This document shows positions 40,198 to 48,344 of a stretch of 64,000 nucleotides of DNA, piece by piece. Under the pieces are notes generated by a model. It did not search any database. It worked only from the letters and a program-made list of their open reading frames with translations, and was not told the origin of the DNA. Numbering within the stretch: position 1 is the stretch's first letter; each line of letters opens with the position of its first letter. Both the position numbers and the translations under genes were made by a program. The stretch is from JAGWBD01 sp965220615 (GTDB taxonomy: Bacteria; Chloroflexota; Anaerolineae; Aggregatilineales; Phototrophicaceae): contig CBDCQL010000002.1 of assembly GCA_965220615.1 (NCBI GenBank), positions 558,001 through 622,000 on the forward strand, given 5' to 3'.

Positions 40198-41617
40198 AGC
40201 GACCAGCATCGTCATCTTCGGTGCCTCGGGCGATCTGGCCCGGCGCAAGTTATTGCCGGCCCTCTACAATCTCTATCTGAAGGGCCGACTGACAGAACCG
40301 CTTAACATTGTTGGCATCTCGCGTACGCCTTTTTCGCACACGGAATGGCGCGAGCGACTCTCGGCCGGCGTGCTGGAGCATTCGCCCCTGACCTGGGACC
40401 GGGCGCGCTGGGAGGAATTCGCCCATCACATCTGGTACGTGCCCGGCAACGCCAGCATACCCGAAGACATGCAACGGCTTAACAATTTTCTGACCGCGCG
40501 CGAGCAGGGGCCGGGCAGGCGGCTTTACTATCTGTCGGTGGCGCCGCCGCTCTACGTGCCGATTGTCAACAACCTCGGCGCGCTGGGCATGCATCAGGAA
40601 TCGCAGGGCTGGCGGCGGGCCATATTCGAAAAGCCCTTTGGCACGGACCTGGAATCGGCCCGGGCCCTGAACGTGGAAATACACCGCTTCTTTGGCGAGA
40701 GCCAGGTCTTTCGCATCGATCACTACCTGGGTAAGGAGACCATTCAGAACATCATATACCTTCGTTTTGCCAACGCCATCTTTGAGCCGATGTGGAACCG
40801 GGAGCATATCGAAAACGTGCAAATCAGCGCGCTCGAAGCCGTGGACGTCGGCACGCGGGGCGGTTACTACGACGATTTCGGTGTGTTCAGGGACATGTTT
40901 CAGAATCACATGTTGCAAATGATGATGCTGACGGCCATTGAGCCTCCCGAGTACTTTGATGCCGACCTGATTCGGGACGAGAAAGTCCGTCTGCTCAATT
41001 CGGTGCGCCCGATACAGCCGCAGGATGTGATATGCGGCCAGTATGGCGGTTACAACCCGGCGGACGACAGCGACAGCAGTGTGCGTACCGCCACCTACGC
41101 CGCCATGCGCATCCATGTCGACAACGAGCGCTGGCGCGGCGTTCCCTTCTACCTGCGTTCCGGTAAGGCGCTTTCGGGCAAACGCACCGACATCATCATC
41201 AATTTCCGACGCCCTCCGCAGCGCATGCTGGGCGGGCGGCAGTCCATCCCCAACGCGCTCTCCATTTGCCTGCAACCGGACGAAGGCGTGCAACTGGCTA
41301 TTGACGCCAAGGTTCCGGATACCGCCAGCGATACGCGCCGGGTACACATGGGCTTTCGCTACGATCATGCCTTCGCCTCCACGCCGATCCCCGAAGCCTA
41401 TGAGCGCTTGCTCCATGACGTGATGCAGGGCGATGCCTCGCTCTTCGCCCGCAGTGACGGTATCGAGGCCGCCTGGAAACTGATGGACCCGGTCATACGC
41501 GACAGTGAGCGCGGCATGCCGTTGCTGTACACGCCCGGCGGTCAGGGGCCGCCGGCAGCGGACGCCCTGCTGAGCCAGGCCGGACACGTCTGGGAAGCCG
41601 GCTTTGGCGGCAACTGA
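40190..41617 (+). CDS. zwf: Glucose-6-phosphate 1-dehydrogenase
   Basis: A 475-residue enzyme oxidising glucose-6-P to 6-phosphogluconolactone with NADP. N-terminal dinucleotide site FGASGDLARRKLLPALYNL (about 10-28); catalytic motif RIDHYLGKE (about 175-183); EKPFGTDLESA; FYLRSGKAL near 325 and IINFRRPPQ. Length is a little under the usual 490. ATG 40190 overlaps rpiA by 8 nt. No pgl or gnd gene follows in this window, so the rest of the oxidative branch is elsewhere. Confidence 0.96.
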   Translation: MGEATSIVIFGASGDLARRKLLPALYNLYLKGRLTEPLNIVGISRTPFSHTEWRERLSAGVLEHSPLTWDRARWEEFAHHIWYVPGNASIPEDMQRLNNFLTAREQGPGRRLYYLSVAPPLYVPIVNNLGALGMHQESQGWRRAIFEKPFGTDLESARALNVEIHRFFGESQVFRIDHYLGKETIQNIIYLRFANAIFEPMWNREHIENVQISALEAVDVGTRGGYYDDFGVFRDMFQNHMLQMMMLTAIEPPEYFDADLIRDEKVRLLNSVRPIQPQDVICGQYGGYNPADDSDSSVRTATYAAMRIHVDNERWRGVPFYLRSGKALSGKRTDIIINFRRPPQRMLGGRQSIPNALSICLQPDEGVQLAIDAKVPDTASDTRRVHMGFRYDHAFASTPIPEAYERLLHDVMQGDASLFARSDGIEAAWKLMDPVIRDSERGMPLLYTPGGQGPPAADALLSQAGHVWEAGFGGN

Positions 41618-41654
41618 CCCCGGTGGCCTGTGTCAGTAATTGCCTGATCCAGAC

Positions 41655-42062
41655 ATGGCGACATGGCGACAGTTTGAGCGGCAGGCCCTGGAACTCATCG
41701 CGAGGATTCCGGCGGGCAGGGTGAGCAGCTACGGCCGCATCGCCGCCTGCATCCCGCCGCCGCCAGGTATGGACCCCAACGGCTATCGTCGCATCGCCGC
41801 TCGCAAGGTGGGCACAGCGTTGCGCAACCTCGGGCGGCGTGGCGCCGGGGCACATTCAGCGGAATTGCCGCCCGTCCCTTGGCACCGTGTCCTGAATTAT
41901 CGCGGTTGCAGCAGTCTGGATGGGCAGGCGGCGGACCTGCAGCGCACCCTGCTTGAGGCCGAGGGCGTGCCCTTTGACGACAACGGATGTGTGGATATGG
42001 CGCGTTACGCCTGGGATTTCAGCGACGAAGTCAGGACGGTAGGCCAGGACCCTGAGCCCTGA
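41655..42062 (+). CDS. Alkyltransferase-like (ATL) DNA-repair protein
   Basis: A 135-residue MGMT-family DNA-binding domain. The normal alkyl-acceptor motif PCHR reads PWHR (in VPWHRVLNYRG, about residue 80), so Cys is replaced by Trp. That is a hallmark of ATL proteins (as in Thermus TTHA1564 and E. coli YbaZ). ATLs bind O6-alkylguanine, flip it and recruit nucleotide excision repair. N-terminal segment ARIPAGRVSSYGRIA with the recognition-helix text KVGTALRNLGRR is conserved. ATG at 41655 is chosen; the upstream TTG at 41640 is an alternative. Convergent with pyrF, 2 nt apart. Confidence 0.86.
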   Translation: MATWRQFERQALELIARIPAGRVSSYGRIAACIPPPPGMDPNGYRRIAARKVGTALRNLGRRGAGAHSAELPPVPWHRVLNYRGCSSLDGQAADLQRTLLEAEGVPFDDNGCVDMARYAWDFSDEVRTVGQDPEP

Positions 42063-42064
42063 CT

Positions 42065-42871
42065 TTAGCCAGCCTCGCATACACGATTGATGTCGTCACG
42101 CAGCGTTCTGGCCGCCTCCCCGGGGTCCAGGGCATAGAGGATGCTGCGGGCGGCATTGACGAGCAAACCGCCGCCCTGCGAATCAAGGCCGGCGCGCACA
42201 GCGGCCGCGATATCGCCGCCCTGGGCGCCAACGCCTGGCACAAGGATGGGCATGTCGCCCACGAGCTGGCGGGCCTGCGCCAGTTCCGCGGGGCGGGTCG
42301 CGCCCATGACCAGCATGCAATTGTTGCACTCATTCCAGCGTTCCGTGACGGCCACGGCGACGTGCTGCCAGAGCGGGCGGCCGCCAGCCTCCAGGTCCTG
42401 AAACTCACCGGCGCCAGGATTTGACGTGCGGCAGAGGATGATGCAGGCCTTGTCGTCCCGCTCGAGGAAGGGCTGCAGGGCGTCGCGGCCCAGCCAGGGA
42501 CTGAGGGTGACGGCGTCAAAACCCAGGTCGTCAAAGATGGTACGGGCGTAGGCCTTGCTGGTGCTGCCAATGTCACCACGTTTGGCATCGCAAATGGTGA
42601 ACAGGTCCGGCCGGGTATCGCCCAGCCACTCCATCGTTAGTCGCAGGCTACGCATCCCCGCTGTGCCGGCTGCCTCGTAGAAAGCGATGTTGGGTTTGAC
42701 GGCACAAATGGCCTCAAGCGTGCACTGGATGACGTGTTGATTGAAGGTGAAGAGGGGGTCATCGTCCTGCAGAAAGCGCGGCGGCAGGCGTTCAACACGG
42801 CTGTCCAGGCCAAGGCAAAGCAGTGAGTTGACGCGCCCGGCCCGCCGCCGATACTTCGCGATGGCCTTCAT
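42065..42871 (-). CDS. pyrF: Orotidine-5'-phosphate decarboxylase (type 2)
   Basis: Last step of UMP synthesis, decarboxylating OMP. A 268-residue subfamily-2 enzyme with the catalytic tetrad motif in FTICDAKRGDIGST (Asp-x-Lys-x-x-Asp, about 95-108) and LCLGLDSR near the start (substrate Asp). GVGAQGGD, near 215, is the phosphate-binding loop and LVNAARSILYA follows. ATG 42871 overlaps the pyrE stop (ATGA). It closes the pyrBCDEF run. Confidence 0.96.
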   Translation of the reverse strand: MKAIAKYRRRAGRVNSLLCLGLDSRVERLPPRFLQDDDPLFTFNQHVIQCTLEAICAVKPNIAFYEAAGTAGMRSLRLTMEWLGDTRPDLFTICDAKRGDIGSTSKAYARTIFDDLGFDAVTLSPWLGRDALQPFLERDDKACIILCRTSNPGAGEFQDLEAGGRPLWQHVAVAVTERWNECNNCMLVMGATRPAELAQARQLVGDMPILVPGVGAQGGDIAAAVRAGLDSQGGGLLVNAARSILYALDPGEAARTLRDDINRVCEAG

Positions 42872-43515
42872 ACTTCGCTCGCGGGGCGCCATTCGCGCGG
42901 GTTACGGTTCCACTCCTCGATTTGCCCGCGCGCCACTTCGTCCAGCATACCGCTGGACACGGCTGCCGACAGCAACGCCCTGAAACTCACCAGCGGCCAC
43001 AGGCGAACGTCCTGTTGGCAAAACGCCCGCTGCGCCTCCTCCAAATCGTAGGAGGTGATGGACAGACAGTCCGTGACGGTGGCGCCGGCGGTGCGCAGGG
43101 CTGCCACGCCGGACAGGCTGCTGCCGCCGGTGGTGATCATGTCCTCAACCAGAAGCACGTGCCTGCCTTCAACAACCCCGCCGTCGATACGCCCTTGCAT
43201 TCCATGATCCTTGGCTTCCTTGCGCACGAACACCGATGGGACGGACAGGGACCAGGCCAGGGCTGAACTGTGAGGGATGCCGCCGACCGCGATGCCGGCG
43301 ATGACATCGAAGCGAAGGTCGGATTCGGCGATGCGGGCCCGCATGCCGTCGATGATGCGATGCCATTGCGCAGGGTTATAGATCAGGCGACGATTGTCGA
43401 TATAGACCGGAGAACGGATTCCGGAACGAAAGGTGACCGGGCTGGTGGGCGTGTGGTGAAAGGCTTTCGTTTCCAGCAGGGCGAAGGCCAGGTCAACCTC
43501 AATGATCGGGGTCAT
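42868..43515 (-). CDS. pyrE: Orotate phosphoribosyltransferase
   Basis: A 215-residue enzyme attaching orotate to PRPP to form OMP. PRPP-binding motif VLLVEDMITTGGSSL (about 113-127); VRKEAKDHGMQGRIDG (catalytic loop with Lys, about 90-105); FRSGIRSPVYIDNR near the start. ATG 43515 is preceded by GAGGGACAG; it overlaps pyrD by 17 nt. The frame is open upstream for 40 codons without homology. Confidence 0.96.
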   Translation of the reverse strand: MTPIIEVDLAFALLETKAFHHTPTSPVTFRSGIRSPVYIDNRRLIYNPAQWHRIIDGMRARIAESDLRFDVIAGIAVGGIPHSSALAWSLSVPSVFVRKEAKDHGMQGRIDGGVVEGRHVLLVEDMITTGGSSLSGVAALRTAGATVTDCLSITSYDLEEAQRAFCQQDVRLWPLVSFRALLSAAVSSGMLDEVARGQIEEWNRNPREWRPASEV

Positions 43516-44620
43516 TCTGTCCCTCGCGCAGCATGAGCGCCGCCGCCAGCGGGCCGCGCCAGACCAGGGCCGACCAGTATTGGCCGGCCTGTGCGCCGCA
43601 AGCCTTCCAACTGGCCCCGTCGAGTATACCGCCACAGGCGATCAGGTCGACCGCGCCCGCGTATCCGGCCAGATCCTGTTGCAGCAGCTTTTGCGCCCGC
43701 CTGGCATACGGGAACAGGCCTTCGCCGCCCAGTCCGGCCTCTTGCCGGAGGTTTTCCGGCGATGGTTGGGCCAGGGTGTTGGTGGCGACGATGCCGCGCA
43801 CGCCGGCCCGGGCGCAGGCGTCTGGCAAGGCCTTGTATTGTTCGGGACCAAGGTCCGGCGCGATCTTGATCCAGAGCGGCGTTGGGTGGGCGAGACGGAC
43901 CGCAGGTTCGCAGAGCGTCTGCACCATGTTCGCGCTGTGGCTGCCCCCGGGGTCGTCGCCGGTGTTGGGGCAGCTGACGTTCAGGGTAAACCAGGCGGGC
44001 CGCACGCCTGCTTCGAGAAAGAACCCGATCGACTCAAGCAGTTCGTCCCCCTGGCGGCCAACATCATCGATTCCAGGGCTTGTCGCAATGTTTATGCCCC
44101 AGGTCTCTGGCAGTTTGTCACGATGCAGCCCAAGAAAGCGGGCAGCGGCGCGGGCGCCAGGGTTACGCAGCCCCACGCGATTGCGCGTCGTGCGCGTCGA
44201 AGAATCGCGCCACAGCACGGTGCCGGGATTGCCAACACGCGGCCAGCGTGTGAAAGAACCGAATTCCATCGGTCCGAGCAGGGCAGGCAAGCTGCGCCAG
44301 CCAGGGAGAAGATTTTTTCCCTCGTCCACCACCGCCTGGGCATCCTTCTCGGCAACGAAGCCGGGACCCTTGACCATGCCCGCCGCGAGAATCAGGGGCT
44401 GCGGCAAGCGGACGCCACCGACTTCAGTCGACCGGGAATTCGTCCGCGGAAAGCAGCTGCGATGAATCCTGGACGAAAGAGAAGTCGCATTTTCTGAACT
44501 GTCCAGCGTGGACAGCAGGGCCAGCGCCCGTTCATGTCCGCGCCGGGGAGAATCGAGAAAGAGCAGGGGCCGCAAAGTTCGCCAGGTCAGGAGGTACAGG
44601 CCCAGGGTCAGGTCACGCAT
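43499..44620 (-). CDS. pyrD: Dihydroorotate dehydrogenase (class 2-like N-terminus, Cys in the base motif)
   Basis: A 373-residue FMN enzyme oxidising dihydroorotate. The N-terminus (LRPLLFLDSPRRGHERALALL, residues about 16-36) resembles the membrane-binding helices of the quinone-linked class 2 enzymes. The catalytic-base motif reads LNVSCPNT (about 214-221), with Cys where class 2 enzymes normally have Ser (SSPNT); Cys is typical of class 1. The region GSFTRWPRVGNPG replaces the common GTVTPRPQxGNP. The FMN phosphate segment (LIACGGILDG) is present. The middle class assignment is therefore mixed. It overlaps pyrC by 8 nt. Confidence 0.91.
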   Translation of the reverse strand: MRDLTLGLYLLTWRTLRPLLFLDSPRRGHERALALLSTLDSSENATSLSSRIHRSCFPRTNSRSTEVGGVRLPQPLILAAGMVKGPGFVAEKDAQAVVDEGKNLLPGWRSLPALLGPMEFGSFTRWPRVGNPGTVLWRDSSTRTTRNRVGLRNPGARAAARFLGLHRDKLPETWGINIATSPGIDDVGRQGDELLESIGFFLEAGVRPAWFTLNVSCPNTGDDPGGSHSANMVQTLCEPAVRLAHPTPLWIKIAPDLGPEQYKALPDACARAGVRGIVATNTLAQPSPENLRQEAGLGGEGLFPYARRAQKLLQQDLAGYAGAVDLIACGGILDGASWKACGAQAGQYWSALVWRGPLAAALMLREGQNDPDH

Positions 44621-45698
44621 TGACGCGGGGCTTGCCTTGCGTCAGCGGCAGTCCGCTGCCAGGAACAGCATGGACGTGCTCGCCGTCGTAGACCTGTTGA
44701 CCGCGCAGGATCACCTGCCGCACGACGCCGTGCACGCGCATGCCGCTGAAGGGTGACCAGCCGCAGTGCAAACGCAGGTTTCTGTCCTCAATCAACTGGC
44801 AGGCCGCCAGGTCCAGTTCGGACCAGCTATCCGGTGGGGCAGGATAACCAAACAGGCGACGCGGGTTGGTGGAGACCAGCTCGGTCAGGCGCTGCGGCTC
44901 CAGCCAACCTTCGTGGACGGCCTGGCCGAGCAGCGGCAGGGTGGTCTCCAGGCCGGGCACGCCATGGGCTGGCTCCTCCCCGTACTTTTCGGCCAGGGTA
45001 TGCGGGGCGTGGTCCGATTCGACGACGTCGACCAGGCCGCTACGCAGCGCCTGGCGCAGGGCGTCGCGGTCTGCGGCGGTCTTCAACTCCGGCTTCATGC
45101 GACCGAGCGGACCCAGGGCGGTGAGATCGTCGCGGGTCAGAAAAAGGTGGTGTGGGCATACGCCAATACTGACCGGCAGACCTTCTTCCCTGGCGGCAGC
45201 CAACAGCTTCAATTCATGGGCGCTGCTGATGTGGCAAAAGTGCACGTGCTTTCGGTGGCGTCTGACCAACTGCAGGATATCGCCGACCGTGTCTTCTTCG
45301 GCGTGCACGGCGATTGAGGCGCCGGCCGGCCAGGCGGCGAAAATGCGGTCCCGCAACTGCTGGTCTTCAATAAGCAGGTCGCCCGTGGTCTCGTTGTTGT
45401 AGATCTTCAGGCCGCAGACACGGCCCTGTATGACGTCAAAGTGCTTTTGATTGCCCGGCTGCGCGGCGCCGAACCAAAGCCCCCAGTCGCAACAGGCCGA
45501 TTCTGAAAAGAGGTTCCATTTCCTGTCCAGGGCGGCCGGGTTGGTTGTCGCCGGCGGGGTGTTGGGCATGTCCAGCAGGGCGGTGTAGCCGCCGGCCAGC
45601 GCCGCGGCCGTCTCACTGGCGACGCTGCCCTTGTGCGACCAGTCCAGATCGCGCAGGTGAACGTGGGGGTCGAAGGGTGCGGGGATGCGCAGGCGCAT
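44613..45698 (-). CDS. pyrC: Dihydroorotase
   Basis: A 361-residue amidohydrolase closing carbamoyl-aspartate to dihydroorotate. The HxH zinc motif lies in PFDPHVHLRD (His12, His14), then LAGGYTALLDMPNTPPAT. Histidines of VHFCHISSAHE (about 148-158) and the C-terminal Asp of VESDHAPHTLAEK (about 228-240) are further metal ligands. By the DxHVHLR and MPNT pattern it is closer to class I than to the E. coli class, though shorter than most. The start ATG shares one base with the pyrB stop (TGATG). Confidence 0.93.
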   Translation of the reverse strand: MRLRIPAPFDPHVHLRDLDWSHKGSVASETAAALAGGYTALLDMPNTPPATTNPAALDRKWNLFSESACCDWGLWFGAAQPGNQKHFDVIQGRVCGLKIYNNETTGDLLIEDQQLRDRIFAAWPAGASIAVHAEEDTVGDILQLVRRHRKHVHFCHISSAHELKLLAAAREEGLPVSIGVCPHHLFLTRDDLTALGPLGRMKPELKTAADRDALRQALRSGLVDVVESDHAPHTLAEKYGEEPAHGVPGLETTLPLLGQAVHEGWLEPQRLTELVSTNPRRLFGYPAPPDSWSELDLAACQLIEDRNLRLHCGWSPFSGMRVHGVVRQVILRGQQVYDGEHVHAVPGSGLPLTQGKPRVNA

Positions 45699-46768
45699 CA
45701 GACATGGACTCCGCGCAACACCTTGGCCAGCAGGGCCATGCGCACGTACATGCCATTTTCCATTTGCTGGAAGTAGACGGAACGCGGATCTTCGTCAAGC
45801 ACGTCGTGTGATTCCGGTGGCCCCATTTCATGTTTGCGCGGCAGGGGATGCATCAGGATGGCGTCCACCCGTGCGCGCTGCAGCAAATCCGGCGTCATGA
45901 TGAAGCCGTCCTGGATGGCGTCGTAGTCGGCGCGCTCGGCAAAACGCTCCTCCTGGACCCGGGTCCAGTAAATGACGTCGCTGTCGCCCAGCACCTCGTC
46001 GAGGTCGGCGGTCTCATACACGCGGACCTGGCCGCCCTGCATTTGGGACAGCACGTCCGCCGGCATGCGCAGGGAAGGGGGAGACACACAATTGACCGCC
46101 ACGCCCGTTCCTTCCAGCCTGGCCACCAGTTTCGCCAGAGAGTGTACGGTCCGCCCGTGGCGCAGGTCGCCCACCATGGTGATTTGCAGTGCGTCTATGC
46201 TGCCTTTCAGGTCAAGAATGGTGTAGAGGTCGAGCAGGGCCTGACTGGGATGCTCGCCGATACCGTCGCCGCCGCTGATGACGACCGGGCGCCGCCCGAT
46301 TTTTTCTTCCAGCTTGTCCAGATACCAGGCGGCTTCCAGCGAGGAAGCGACTTCCGGGTGGCGCAGCACAATGACGTCGGCGTAGCAACCGGCGGCGCGC
46401 ACGGTATCCGCCAGATTTTCGCCCTTGTATACCGAGGAAAATCGTACGCCGTTGCTGGCGCCAACGACCTCGCCGCCCAGGCGCCGCATGGCCGCCTGAA
46501 AGGACATGTCCGTGCGTGTGCTGGCTTCGAAGAACAGGGTTGCCATGATCTTGCCGCTGCATATTTCGGTCAGGCCGCGGTCGTGCTGACGCGAGCGCTT
46601 TCTGAGTGAGGTGCTGGCGTCAAAGAGGACCTGCAGGTCATGGCGCGAAAACTGTTCAACGGACAGGACGTGCTTGCCGGTGAAATCCCCTCCAATGCGC
46701 GGCGGCACGTAAAGACTGGCGAAATCCATGGCGCGACGGGTATCGGCCAGCGTCGACTCTGTCTCCAT
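45698..46768 (-). CDS. pyrB: Aspartate carbamoyltransferase, catalytic subunit
   Basis: A 356-residue enzyme forming carbamoyl-aspartate. Carbamoyl-phosphate motif FFEASTRTDMSFQAAM (about 78-93), HPEVASSLEAAW region, and the HPLPRKHEM motif (about 312-320) are present. It has about 40 extra N-terminal residues compared with the E. coli chain, beginning METESTLADTRRAMDF. The normal core begins near LSVEQFSRHDLQVLFD. No pyrI regulatory gene follows. ATG 46768 has GGGAGGG upstream. First gene of pyrBCDEF, preceded by a terminator-like leader. Confidence 0.95.
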   Translation of the reverse strand: METESTLADTRRAMDFASLYVPPRIGGDFTGKHVLSVEQFSRHDLQVLFDASTSLRKRSRQHDRGLTEICSGKIMATLFFEASTRTDMSFQAAMRRLGGEVVGASNGVRFSSVYKGENLADTVRAAGCYADVIVLRHPEVASSLEAAWYLDKLEEKIGRRPVVISGGDGIGEHPSQALLDLYTILDLKGSIDALQITMVGDLRHGRTVHSLAKLVARLEGTGVAVNCVSPPSLRMPADVLSQMQGGQVRVYETADLDEVLGDSDVIYWTRVQEERFAERADYDAIQDGFIMTPDLLQRARVDAILMHPLPRKHEMGPPESHDVLDEDPRSVYFQQMENGMYVRMALLAKVLRGVHV

Positions 46769-46787
46769 TTACCCTCCCGGTTCCCCC

Positions 46788-46812
46788 AAAAAGTCACCTT
46801 CTGCGATGACTT
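46788..46812 (-). promoter_or_regulatory. Attenuator-like hairpin in the pyr leader
   Basis: In the pyrB 5' leader the RNA can form AAGUCAUC-GCAGAA-GGUGACUU (8 bp with one G-U pair) followed by UUU and then G-rich sequence. It ends about 20 nt before the pyrB start. It could be a weak intrinsic terminator or a structure affecting the ribosome-binding site. I saw no PyrR-binding loop consensus. The rest of the 165-nt gap (46769-46933) shows nothing else clear. Confidence 0.4.
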
Positions 46813-46933
46813 GCCTCCATGCTGCCTGTCGCATTGCCCCTGGCGCGCAAGGAAGTCGGGCGAATTGTCGGGCCATTGGCATTGCTTCAGTCTCATTGTT
46901 GCGCGCCCTTTTGCCGGCCCGGTTCATAATCGC

Positions 46934-48340
46934 TCAGTTTCCCCGGTTGCAAAGGGCCAGAACACGCCCGGCCATGGCGCGGGCGCGCTGCGGCGCGTCA
47001 CCCACGTAGTCCTGTGCGCACATCAGTTCGCGGATACGCGCGGCCGGCAAGCAACGAAGCAACTCCTCTTCCTCGCACAGCAGGTCGGTCAAGGGGTTGG
47101 GCTCGCCGCGAGACAGGGCCTGCCAGGCATTCATGCTGTGGCCGCGGATGACCTCATGCAGTTGTTGGCGGTCGCCACCGGCGAGGCAGGCCGCCATCAA
47201 CACCCGCTCCGTGGCGGCAAAGGTCCCGTAACGCTCCAGATTGCGGCCTATGGCGCCGTCATCGAGGCGCAGGCCATCCAGTATGCGCCGCGTACGGCGC
47301 AGCAACTCGTCGCAACACAGGCTGGCCTGCGGCAGCACGATGCGGCGGTTGGCGGAGTCGTCGAGGGTACGTTCCAGCAGGTTGTGGGCGCCGTTGTCCC
47401 AGGCCACGCGCGGCAGGGCGGCCAGGTAACGCGCCAGGCTGTCGATGTTTTCGGCGTTGACGGGGTTGCGCTTGAAGGGCATGGCCGAGGAACCGACCTG
47501 TTGGGCCGCGAAGGGTTCCGCCCATTCACCCAGGGGAGGGCTTTGCAAAAGGCGCAGGTCGAAGGCCAGGCGGTAGAACGTCATACCGATGCCGGCCAGC
47601 AGGGACACGTATTGCCAGTCCTGGCGGCGGCTGCAGGTCTGCGTGGCAACGGGATAGGCGTCCAGTCCCAGACGCTCCATGATGTCGGCTTCCAGCGCTT
47701 CTGCCGTTAGTGCACTGCCTTCAAGCAACTGTTGCCAGGAGGCCCCCGTACCGACCGCGCCCTTGAAGCCCTTGCCCCGCAAGCCCTTCTGAAGGTCGAG
47801 TAGCGATTCGTAGTCCGCGAGCAGGTCCTGGGCGTAGCCGGCCAGGCGATAGCCGACCGTCGTGGGTTCCGCCGGTTGCAAATGCGTCCAGCCGATGCAG
47901 ACGTGGTCCGCACCCTCCTCGATTTGCTGCGCGAGGATGAGCAGAAGATCACGCAGCCCTTCGCCCAGTTTGGCCAGCGATGCGCGAATGCGCAGGGCGT
48001 CGGCATTGTCCTCGATGTCCATACTGGTAGCGCCCAAATGGAGGATGCCGCCACCAAGCGGGCACTGCTCCGCGAAGCAACGCAACTCGGCCATCAGGTC
48101 GTGATGCAGGGTCGCTTCCAGTTCATGCGATCGCTCGACGTCTACGTCGTCGGCACGGGACCGCAAGTCCTCGACCTGCGCAGCCTGGACCAGGCCGGCG
48201 CGCAGTTGGGCTTCCGCGAGTGCTATCCAGATGCGGCGCCACAACCGACGCTTGTGGGTCTCGGACCATAATTGTCGCATGTCCGGACTGCCATAGCGCC
48301 AGCTGAAAGGGCCGACCCAGGTGTCGTGTGTGAAGCTCAT
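46934..48340 (-). CDS. purB: Adenylosuccinate lyase
   Basis: A 468-residue fumarase-superfamily enzyme acting twice in purine synthesis (SAICAR and adenylosuccinate cleavage). Signature loop GSSAMPFKRNPVNAE (about 282-296); GWTHLQPAEPTTVGYR with the catalytic His (about 150-165); LHLGATSMDIEDNAD near 100. This belongs to the longer metazoan/Bacteroidetes-like subgroup rather than Bacillus PurB. ATG 48340 lies 4 nt after the rhamnulose-phosphate aldolase stop, so it appears to be transcribed behind that gene. Confidence 0.94.
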   Translation of the reverse strand: MSFTHDTWVGPFSWRYGSPDMRQLWSETHKRRLWRRIWIALAEAQLRAGLVQAAQVEDLRSRADDVDVERSHELEATLHHDLMAELRCFAEQCPLGGGILHLGATSMDIEDNADALRIRASLAKLGEGLRDLLLILAQQIEEGADHVCIGWTHLQPAEPTTVGYRLAGYAQDLLADYESLLDLQKGLRGKGFKGAVGTGASWQQLLEGSALTAEALEADIMERLGLDAYPVATQTCSRRQDWQYVSLLAGIGMTFYRLAFDLRLLQSPPLGEWAEPFAAQQVGSSAMPFKRNPVNAENIDSLARYLAALPRVAWDNGAHNLLERTLDDSANRRIVLPQASLCCDELLRRTRRILDGLRLDDGAIGRNLERYGTFAATERVLMAACLAGGDRQQLHEVIRGHSMNAWQALSRGEPNPLTDLLCEEEELLRCLPAARIRELMCAQDYVGDAPQRARAMAGRVLALCNRGN

Positions 48341-48344
48341 TGAT

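Noticed and set aside
40250..41587. 445-codon minus-strand frame opposite zwf
   Set aside because: Antisense to glucose-6-phosphate dehydrogenase; no recognisable protein features.
46570..46896. Possible pyr leader protein in the region before pyrB
   Set aside because: It overlaps pyrB out of frame, has no homology and no Shine-Dalgarno; kept only as background to the leader.
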